From: Cyclospora cayetanensis
Lineage: Eukaryota; Apicomplexa; Conoidasida; Eucoccidiorida; Eimeriidae
Direction: 5' to 3'
Assembly: GCF_002999335.1 (NCBI RefSeq)
Contig: NW_020312349.1
Span: 1 to 10,570 of the forward strand
DNA length: 10,570 bases
Both the position numbers and the translations under genes were made by a program. Below, piece after piece: positions 5,923 through 10,570 of the stretch; position 1 is the stretch's first letter, and every line of letters starts with the position of its first letter. The notes below the pieces were generated by a model. That model saw only the letters and a program-made list of their open reading frames with translations, was not told the origin of the DNA and made no database searches.

Positions 5923-8179
5923 AAGACGGACCGCCCCACAGCCAGCTGCTGCTGCTGCTGCTGCTGCTGCTGCGGCCTAAAGAGGCAGCAGCAGACACTG
6001 CTGCGGCAGAAGCAGCCTGCGTGGTTGGAGCTCCTTCCGCCGCAGCAGTGTCTGCTGCTGCTGCTGCATGCGCAGCAGCAGCAGCAGCAGCAGCAGCCGC
6101 AGGAACTGCTGGGGGGGGGAGACACAGGGGGCTGTCTCTCGCCACGACCGCAGAGGGCACATTCGCGGCATGGGCAAGGCTGCATGCATGCATGCAACAG
6201 CGCATTGATTAGAACGCACGACTCGCCGAAAAAGGATGCACCGCCCACAGGCACTCAAAGAGCAAAGACGCCCGACCTCCACTCTACTCCGCCTTCCCAA
6301 TCCCCGACCCCTTCCAGAAGCAGCACACACAGCAGCAGCAACGACAACACGCAAAGGCGGGGACGGGTGACAGCAGCAGCAGCAGCTACAGCAGCGCTCA
6401 CTTAATGCTGCCACCAGAGCTCCCCTGGAGAAAAGCAAGCCTCAGAGCATCCAAGACCAGCGCGACTTGCGAGGTTTCATCTGCAGCTGTCTTTCCCGCA
6501 GCAGCAGCAGCAGCAGCAGCAGGAGCAGGAGCGACAGCTGATGCAGCAGCACTCTTGAGCGGCAAGGGCAGCAACAAAGGCCTATAGGATGAGGAGCTTC
6601 CACAGCGCAGCGCTTCCACAATGGCGCTGTCTGCAGCAAGAGCGTAGCAGGGGCGGAGCGCAGACAAAATAGACACAGCTGGAAGCGCACACAAATGCAC
6701 GCGCAGAGAGCAGCCTAGATCAACGTCTCACGGCAGCAGCGGAGACGAAGTTTACCTTCGGCTTTTAGCGCCAGGAGCTGTCGTTTGAGACGCTGCTGCT
6801 GCTGCGCGAGAAATTGAGCGGCCAAGTCATTGTCGTGCGCTGCTGCTGCTGCTGCAGCGTCGATGCCGCTGCTGCTGCTGCTGCTGCTCGCGAGACTCTG
6901 TGCACTGGCAAGGAAGCTGGCTGCAGCCGAGGCAGCAGCTGCATCGCCTTGCAAGAGTCCCCTAAGCCACAGTATCTTGCGCGGCACATGCACAGCAGTG
7001 TTGAGCTGCTGCCGCAGCACATGCTGCAGCGCCTTGGCTGCAGCAGGAAAGTCTCCCTGCAGCAGCAACACCTTCACCAGTCGCGCTGCTGCTGCTATAT
7101 GCCCTGGAGATAACAGAAGAACACCCTCCAGCGCATGCCGAGAGTATCGCAGCCCAGTGCTCTCTGCGACGCTAAGTGCTCTCCTATGGGAAGCCATGAG
7201 GCTTCTCAGAGATCGCCAGCTGCCCCTACTGGTGATTGCGGAGGCGGCTGTTTGCGAGGCTGTCTGGAAGGCATAGGGGATCGCCGACTCCGCTGCCGCT
7301 GCTGCTGCTGCTGAGCTTGCTGCTGCACTGCCCTTGCGGCTTGGAGGAGTGCTGGCTGCAGCAGCTTTGGCGGCTTCGAAGGCTTCTGCTGCCTCGGCAG
7401 CCTCTGCGGCGATTGCAGTGTGCCTGCCAATTTCCGCCATAACAGCGGCGGCAGCCAAGAGAGCCTTCGTCTGCTCCGCTGCTCCACAGAGGCCCTCCGT
7501 CCACTGGAGACTCTCCGTGTAGCACAGCAGACTGTCTTCATAGTTGCCTGAGAGAGAGAGAGAGAGGATAGCGCGACACAGCAGACACCGCCACACGACT
7601 TCACGCGAAGCTGCAGCCTCTGCAGCAGCACAGGCTGCACAGCGGCGCAAATTGCTGCGCGCAAAAAGCGCCCCGTGCAAGAGGGATACGCCCCCCTACG
7701 AAGCGCATGCGCAGCACACGATAGGGACCCCGCAGCCACTCACCCATCGCGCGAAGCGCTTCAGCCATAGTGACCAATGCAAAAAATCCCTGCGCCTTTC
7801 CAGCTTTAGCCATGCCTTCTGGGAGCATCTGATGCTGCTCGTGCTGCAGCTTCCACCGTGCTGCTGAAGCCGCGGCTGCATCCCCCTCGTGGTGGTGCAG
7901 GCTCCGAAGGGATCCCAGGGGGAGGCCGCAAGCATCCAGGTGCTTCAGCGCTTGTTCGCACAGCTGGTAAACATGCAAGAGGTTCTGAATCTGGTGAGCG
8001 GAGAGGGCGGGAGTCGTGGTGCAGCCTGGGGGGAAGGGGTGCGCCTCTCGCAGCAGCAGCTGCCCCTCCCGCACGAGCGAGCGAGCAGCAGACAGATGCG
8101 CGACGACGGTAGACTCGATGGGGGGCCCAGTAGAGGCCCCCCCGGGGGGGGGAACCCCCTCAGGGGCCTCCTCTGTCAT
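158..8179 (-). CDS. Large split gene: TPR-containing, Ala/Gln/Ser-tract-rich hypothetical protein (at least 8 exons)
   Basis: Hand-built model with exons 8179-7744, 7547-6756, 6678-6402, 6179-5834, 5454-5081, 4843-4636, 4310-3911 and 2982-194. All introns are GT-AG and all phases agree (1,1,2,0,2,0,1). The sum is 5,622 nt (1,874 codons) up to a GTAAGC donor at 193; reading on without splicing reaches a stop at 158-160 (1,885 aa). Residues about 1-410 are helical, with a TPR-like stretch (ALRAMGNYEDSLLCYTESLQ) spanning the exon 1/2 junction, which suggests a protein-protein scaffold. Later parts are helix-rich (for example EVRLCILQVVEGLL in exon 7), interrupted by poly-Gln, poly-Ala and poly-Ser tracts typical of Eimeria. 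No catalytic motif was seen and the family is not recognised. The start is the ATG at 8177-8179; the frame stays open upstream to a TAG near 8290 without another ATG. The locus could be two genes (TPR part and C-terminal part). Seen: frames and splice sites. Inferred: a single transcript. Confidence 0.62.
194..2982 (-). CDS. Exon 8: long C-terminal exon with homopolymer tracts
   Basis: The acceptor is TTTTGTGTGCTGCAG (AG at 2984-2983), a strong site in phase 1 that joins exon 7 as PAATGLTGSHARALQQFF. The exon is open for 930 codons. Visible pieces are helical stretches at the start (GERAALALMHAAAGALDAL), a Glu/Gln tract near residue 1165, an Ala tract near 1235, another near 1418, a hydrophobic Cys-rich stretch near 1545-1570 (SFILCELVAVTSVCCCCFL; possibly a membrane helix, possibly a buried solenoid helix), and a mixed C-terminus with CHLVWGAVEVEMAVRELQDIG and LQALPGWLRSCYWSECDLPW. 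It ends either at a GCG/GTAAGC donor (193) or at the stop at 158-160. The family is not recognised. Confidence 0.75.
599..610. repeat. Twelve-base C homopolymer inside exon 8
   Basis: A run of twelve Cs on the plus strand reads as four Gly codons (RVNGGGGSLRS) in the coding frame. Its length is exactly what keeps the frame of the 2.8-kb exon open. Such a run is a likely place for sequencing or replication slippage. Confidence 0.85.
2295..2342. repeat. CTG (coding CAG) tract encoding poly-Gln
   Basis: The plus strand shows CTG repeats with two CTC interruptions. On the coding minus strand this gives the Gln tract with Glu interruptions in exon 8 (about residue 1165). It is typical of the homopolymeric amino acid repeats of Eimeria proteins. 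Confidence 0.85.
2983..3910 (-). other. Intron 7, expanded by a triplet array
   Basis: At 928 bp this is the longest intron; the others are 77-379 bp. The donor is CAG/GTAATC at 3910 and the acceptor GTGCTGCAG ends at 2983, both phase 1. About four fifths of it is the AGC/AAT array. The rest (2983-3144) is ordinary sequence containing a stop (near 3072) in the frame of exon 7. Intron status is favoured because in the exon 7 frame the array would encode almost pure leucine, unlike every other repeat in this gene. Confidence 0.7.
3145..3900. repeat. AGC/AAT triplet array, 252 triplets
   Basis: 756 bp built only from triplets in one register: AGC alternating in short patterns with AAT, and less often ACT, CAT or AAC. 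The common local units are AGCAAT and AGCAGCAAT. No base insertion breaks the triplet register from first to last copy. It is not CRISPR: there are no spacers and no fixed direct repeat. On the minus strand it is open in all three frames (Ala/Ile, Leu/Val, Cys/Tyr); on the plus strand one frame contains TAG. It probably arose by expansion and point change of a CAG-type repeat. Confidence 0.95.
3911..4310 (-). CDS. Exon 7: HEAT/ARM-like helical segment
   Basis: The 3' end is well supported: a CAG/GTAATC donor at 3910 in phase 1 that fits the acceptor at 2983. The 5' end is the weakest junction in the model. I chose the AG at 4312-4311 because it is the only one in the region giving phase 0, although its pyrimidine tract is modest. 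The peptide includes ITFSCVEVRLCILQVVEGLL, then DASWGSRVSLRLRDLLQLLLG, which resembles helices of HEAT or ARM repeat proteins; this is a likeness, not an assignment. An ATG at 4227-4229 could be an internal start if the locus is two genes. Confidence 0.55.
4636..4843 (-). CDS. Exon 6: short acidic and Gln-rich segment
   Basis: The acceptor CTTCTACAG (AG at 4845-4844) follows a pyrimidine-rich stretch and matches the phase 2 donor of exon 5. The peptide runs VGKEAKASEGPSDMDASESS, then a glutamine tract of seven and a helix with EKALLQQLAVVLGVSSESV, ending MPLLQICLK at an AAG/GTGAG donor (4635), phase 0. An ATG inside the exon (at 4801-4803) could be a start in a two-gene alternative. Function is not recognised. 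Confidence 0.6.
5081..5454 (-). CDS. Exon 5: conserved-looking helical block
   Basis: The acceptor CTGCTGCTGCTGCAG (AG at 5456-5455) gives a phase 0 join to exon 4. The peptide begins ESDAWQSKTPFSLWKAWGAL and continues through MPSAHREAALNSGAFEHNAA and ALWGDFSVFSHFLGG, a well-mixed, Trp-rich stretch that looks like a folded domain. An alanine/serine tract follows, then LQWTLWQLQTTIDSIL at the end. The donor is GTACGT at 5080, phase 2. The frame is also open upstream to 5619, so an earlier acceptor such as GGCGGCAG near 5548 is possible, but it does not fit the phase of exon 4. Confidence 0.6.
5834..6179 (-). CDS. Exon 4: poly-Ala, poly-Ser and poly-Gln tracts
   Basis: The acceptor is the end of a TGCATGCATGCATGCA stretch (AG at 6181-6180), phase 2; the codon completed across the junction is Asn. 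The exon encodes NLAHAANVPSAVVARDS, then a long alanine tract broken by one His, then a serine tract of about nine residues, WLWGGPSL, and a glutamine tract of about eleven. It ends with RLRNEKPRRLKFLQ at a GTATAT donor (5833), phase 0. Nearly the whole exon is homopolymeric amino acid repeat, so it is probably disordered. The same CAG-type repeat is used in three reading frames within one exon. Confidence 0.6.
5886..5921. repeat. CTG-type tract encoding poly-Gln (exon 4)
   Basis: Near-perfect CTG run with one TTG interruption on the plus strand, read on the minus strand as the glutamine tract after GGPSL. Confidence 0.85.
5945..5973. repeat. GCT tract encoding poly-Ser (exon 4)
   Basis: Uninterrupted trinucleotide run on the plus strand, read on the minus strand as AGC codons, giving about nine serines before WLWGGP. 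It is only about 25 bases from the poly-Gln tract but read in a different frame register. Confidence 0.85.
6052..6087. repeat. Perfect CTG/CAG inverted repeat (hairpin) in exon 4
   Basis: A 16-base left arm of CTG repeats (6052-6067), a 4-base loop ATGC, and a 16-base perfect complementary right arm of CAG repeats (6072-6087); the CAG run continues to about 6095. Both arms encode alanine on the minus strand, and the loop contributes the single His. Confidence 0.9.
6181..6196. repeat. TGCATGCA run at the intron 3 acceptor
   Basis: Four tandem TGCA units (TGCATGCATGCATGCA) form the 3' end of intron 3 and supply its acceptor AG. The same motif sits before the candidate last acceptor at 124-125. 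Confidence 0.7.
6402..6678 (-). CDS. Exon 3: Leu/Ala-rich helical segment
   Basis: The acceptor TTCCAG (AG at 6680-6679) matches the phase 1 donor of exon 2, and the exon ends at a GTGAGC donor (6401) in phase 2. The peptide starts AVSILSALRPCYALAADSAIV and continues to an AVAPAPAAAAAAAAGKT alanine tract. That tract is encoded by GCT repeats, which appear as CAG runs on the plus strand near 6498-6522. It closes with the helix QVALVLDALRLAFLQG. The intron before it is only 77 bp. Function is not recognised. Confidence 0.65.
6756..7547 (-). CDS. Exon 2: TPR-like repeat region
   Basis: The acceptor is an excellent one: a run of about eight CT repeats directly followed by CAG (7550-7548). Joining it to exon 1 in phase 1 gives an MGNYEDSLLCYTESLQW stretch, a good TPR-like helix pair with the Gly/Asn-Tyr spacing typical of TPRs. 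Residues about 146-409 continue as Ala-rich helices, with another TPR-like region around the RHALEGVLLLSPGHIAAAARL stretch and the QGDFPAAAKALQHVL stretch. Poly-Ser and poly-Ala tracts and a short QQQQ run come near the end. The donor is GTAAAC at 6755, phase 1. This is the best-supported part of the gene model. Confidence 0.75.
7550..7567. repeat. GA dinucleotide run (CT tract of the intron 1 acceptor)
   Basis: On the minus strand this is a run of CT repeats directly in front of CAG/GC. It forms a near-ideal polypyrimidine tract and is the strongest single splice signal in the window. Confidence 0.9.
7744..8179 (-). CDS. Exon 1: start codon and N-terminal helical region
   Basis: The exon begins at an ATG (8177-8179) and ends at a strong donor, GTGAGT (7743-7738), after codon 145 plus one base. 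The start of the protein is rich in Pro, Gly and Glu (MTEEAPEGVPPPGG). Two amphipathic helices follow, one around HLSAARSLVREGQLLLREAH and one around LLHVYQLCEQALKHLDACG, then a helix with TMAEALRAMG at the exon end. These resemble TPR or TPR-capping helices. Reading through the donor gives a different, Arg-rich tail, which makes splicing more likely than read-through. The true N-terminus may lie further upstream, because no TATA or other initiator was recognised. Confidence 0.65.
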
Positions 8180-8760
8180 CGCGACGTGCGAGTGGGGCTG
8201 GCGCTGCTGCGAAGTGCCGTCCTCTTGAGCCGCGCACCTCTCTCCGGCGGAGAGCGCCTCGCGTATCCGCAGTCGGCGGTTCTACGGCGGCAGGAGCTTC
8301 CAGAGCCTCCCCGCTGAAGGGAAGCCCCCAAATGCGAGCAAGAAATGCTGGCTTTCTCGAGAGGCCTCTGCGAGATCGCCAGAAGGCGTCTGAGTGTCTA
8401 GGGGCCTTCCCGGAGGCGCCGGAGGTTCTACTTCAGGCGTGCGTGACCCTCTTCTGAAGATGCGGCGTCTCTAACGGCATCAGAGAGAGGGGGAATATGC
8501 GTGCGGCTGCTGCCGCCGCTGCAGCCGCTGCCTGCTGCACGTGGCACCGGCAGCCGTGCAGGATCGGTGCTGGGGGCGAAAGAGTTTTCTTTGGATTCTG
8601 TTGAGGCCTCTTGCGGCGGGTGGGAACCTGCTGCACATCCGATGCAGCAGCGAAACAAGTCGCCACTGCTGTTGCCGCAGTTGCCGTCGCTGCTGCTGCG
8701 CTGCAGGCCGCACGGGGGGGTGCCGCGCCACGTACGGGGGAGGGGCAGCAGCTAAAGCCT
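8180..8760 (-). other. Region upstream of the large gene; possible 5' UTR or extra coding exons
   Basis: The minus strand keeps coding-like frames here without a clean link to exon 1. The exon 1 frame is open to a TAG near 8290. A second frame is open from about 8473 to 8290 (containing PEVEPPAPPGRPLDTQTPSG), and a third from about 8660 to 8430 (containing ASTESKENSFAPSTDPARLP). They could be upstream exons or a 5' UTR. No donor/acceptor pair keeping phase with exon 1 convinced me. No promoter motif was recognised. Confidence 0.3.
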
Positions 8761-9980
8761 GCCCTGTATTACTGAAGAAGAAAGGAGAGGTCTAAGCCCC
8801 TGTATAAATCCATCTCTTCAGTGTACATACACCTCTAGAGCTGCAGAGACACTCTCCACTGTGTTCCCCTCTCTAGACCAGTCACGGCAGCCCCCAAGCC
8901 CCAAAGGCTGCCTCTGTGCTCTGTCGTGCTGTACCCGGAGTTCCCGCATAAAAGAGGCTGCAACTCGCCGATTGCTTCTTAGAGCAACAACCTATCGGCT
9001 AGCACACGCATAGGCTCATGGGGCCAGGCTTTCTTCTTCTTGGGCAAGGCAGTGGAAGGGAGACTGCGTGTCGCAGTGGTCGCGAGGGTTCAGCGTCAAA
9101 AAAGGCGCTTGAGGGCTTGTTGGCTATCGCGAACGTTTGGATCGATCCTATTATTTTCTTTGGCGCCCATAGCTACCAATGTAGTGTATGAACAGTCAGG
9201 TGTTACACAGATCCTTAGGGGCCCCGCCGTACGGGTAGCGTGGCAAGGCCCGCAGCACTTCGACCGTACCACCACTAGAGCAACCTGCACTCGTGAGAGA
9301 CTTCGATAAAAACTAACTGCAAGCCTTGCTTACGCTTGCCTTCCACCTGTGACGGGGTTAGGTATGATATCCAAGAAGCAGTCCTGTGCGATGCGCTTCC
9401 TAGTGGTCCCCTTACCGTCTGCACTAAGAAGCCTGTACCTGCCAAGGCGCATCGCAACTTCAGTGCAACACAGTAAACTCGCCTTCGTGAAAGCTCCACT
9501 GCTCAGTGGTTGAGTTGTACGTGGTGCCACCGTGCTGCGACAAAAGATGACATGTTCCGAGTGGCTGCAGACCGAAACTATAGCAGGATAAATAGCTGCG
9601 TTTGAACACTTTCTGACGAATTGGTTAAATTCAACCAGAAGCTAAAGGGTGAATGAATAGCTGGTTTGCCTGTTCGTATATCCGACGTACTGCAGGAGAG
9701 CGTTTCCTTGATACAGCAAAACAGATTGCTCTGTGAGGGCGCACCAGATGCTTTGTGCAGCCCAATGGGAAAGCTAATAGTGTTTTCCCGTGTTATTACG
9801 CGCACCCTAGCTGTATGTCGCCCTTTATTTTGGAAGTCTTCGGGCACGGGGAGGGCAAGGCAGTGCTGGAATTCCGTGTTTTGGCTCCTAGACTCGAGTC
9901 AGGTTCGGCAATTGTCTGAAGTCCAGATTATCAGGGGTTCCGCGAGGCATAGCCTTAAAATCGCTGTCGACGACGTGATG
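8761..9980. other. Gene-poor, repeat-poor stretch; nothing assigned
   Basis: CAG/CTG runs are absent and AT content is higher than to the left. Short ORFs are present on both strands (for example plus 9040-9309, minus 9275-9499, plus 9666-10028, minus 9578-9847), but none has a recognisable domain or splice context. Given the pol fragment just to the right on the plus strand, part of this may be decayed retroelement sequence. I could not identify gag, protease, LTR ends or a primer-binding site. Confidence 0.4.
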
Positions 9981-9984
9981 ATCC

Positions 9985-10222
9985 CCTATGCACCTGCTTA
10001 TTCTTGCCAACAATTCACTTCCACTTGACCTGGATCCCCTATCCCTTGACTAATCTGCTGCAGAAAACTCAACCTATGACGTGAATGGAGGACGCTGATT
10101 CCACAGCACGGGCGCTGATCAACTATCCTGAAGTTCCGCCGGTACTCGCGCTAGCCGATTACGGGCGTCACATCTTCCTAGCACCCGATGCCAGCGAGGT
10201 AGTAGTGGATGCCCTGCAATGA
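9985..10222 (+). pseudogene. Degenerate Ty3/gypsy-type pol fragment (end of RT, start of RNase H)
   Basis: One plus-strand frame shows the ordered landmarks of a Ty3/gypsy polyprotein. First comes the end of reverse transcriptase with a PLTNLLQK motif (10043-10066). Then comes the RT/RNase H linker with ALINYPEVPPVLALADYG, and then the first RNase H strand with the FLAPDAS motif whose Asp is the first catalytic acidic residue. The frame is broken by TGA at 10082-10084, where the family normally has a Trp, and ends at TGA 10220-10222. The upstream RT core (YxDD) is not found in frame, nor is the downstream integrase. In a functional element pol drives replication and integration of the transposon; this copy is a truncated, inactive relic. 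LTR retrotransposons of the chromovirus type are known from Eimeria. Confidence 0.75.
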
Positions 10223-10570
10223 GTAATATTTACAAATAGACAAGTCAACTAATCAAACTTTACAAGCTCCTGAGCAAACATAGCTGGTACAGTCGAAAGT
10301 GCTTAAGTGTAAAATAGTCTGCTGCACTTTCGCATGTTCGAAAAATGGCGGGGCTATATGGGCAGCACTTTACTATCCAAGTAAAGGGTACGGTTTAGTG
10401 TTCTTTATGAAAATCTTGGGGAGTTTGATCACCCTAGGGTGGCTTACTTGCCTAAGGGCCTCCTGCAGCGAGACTTTAAAGTTAAGAGCATTAAGGGCAT
10501 CGTCAACGCGGTCCCTGAAGTGCTCTCGCAAAGCCCCACTGATTCATTGTAATGCAATGCAACGGCTCTG
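10223..10570. other. Sequence after the pol fragment; no recognised gene
   Basis: Just downstream the sequence has several stops in all plus frames. One plus-strand frame is open from about 10385 to a TAA at 10550-10552 (containing VLYENLGEFDHPRVAYLPKG). It follows the retroelement fragment in the same orientation and could be further decayed element sequence, but no RNase H, integrase or chromodomain motif was recognised. Confidence 0.35.

Noticed and set aside
5763..6405. Plus-strand ORFs with poly-Cys, poly-Leu or poly-Gln runs
   Set aside because: They are antisense readings of the homopolymer tracts of exons 3 and 4; the minus strand has matching splice phases and a more normal composition between tracts.
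8801..8870. TATAAA-like sequence (TGTATAAATCC) as a core promoter
   Set aside because: Apicomplexan promoters are not reliably marked by TATA boxes, the orientation relative to the minus-strand gene is wrong, and no plus-strand gene starts downstream.
9578..9847. Minus-strand ORF with FPIGLHKASGAPS, faintly like the RT FGLCNAPATF motif
   Set aside because: It is on the opposite strand to the clear pol fragment, with no neighbouring RT motifs; a chance likeness is more probable.
9666..10028. Plus-strand ORF whose end (AVDDVMIPYAP) recalls the YxDD motif of reverse transcriptase
   Set aside because: It lacks the aromatic residue of YxDD, is in another frame than the RNase H fragment, and lies only about 65 bases from the end of RT, where about 280 are usual. 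It would need a deletion and a frameshift, so it is too weak to call.

Overview
The window looks like nuclear DNA of a coccidian apicomplexan, most probably Eimeria. The evidence is the very high density of CAG/CTG trinucleotide runs inside coding sequence, read as poly-Gln, poly-Ala and poly-Ser tracts, together with an intron-rich gene using GT-AG splice sites with pyrimidine-rich acceptors. The genus is inferred from these habits, not from a recognised marker gene.

From about position 8,200 down to position 158-194, the minus strand can be read as one large split gene of at least eight exons (8179-7744, 7547-6756, 6678-6402, 6179-5834, 5454-5081, 4843-4636, 4310-3911, 2982-194). I derived the junctions by hand. 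Every donor and acceptor pair keeps phase, and the total is 5,622 nt, or 1,874 codons, before a final strong donor at 193. The N-terminal third is TPR-like (helical repeats), with one repeat rebuilt across the exon 1/exon 2 junction. The rest is a helix-rich, low-complexity protein that I do not recognise. The model could be two adjacent genes, and the N-terminus is uncertain.

Intron 7 (3910-2983) is dominated by a 756-bp AGC/AAT array (3145-3900). It is exactly 252 triplets long and is open in all three minus-strand frames. If the intron were retained, the exon 7 frame would run through it as a leucine tract of about 250 residues.

At about 8,760-9,000 the character changes: CAG/CTG runs end and the sequence becomes more AT-rich and gene-poor. 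Near the right end (about 9,985-10,222, plus strand) there is a decayed Ty3/gypsy-type pol fragment covering the end of the reverse transcriptase and the start of RNase H. Chromovirus-type LTR elements are known in Eimeria. The remainder (about 8,760-9,980 and 10,223-10,570) holds only short ORFs that I cannot assign.

No rRNA, tRNA, CRISPR array or bacterial-type operon signals were seen. Genuine interest lies in the intronic triplet array, its internal duplication, a perfect CTG/CAG hairpin in exon 4, and the retroelement remnant.
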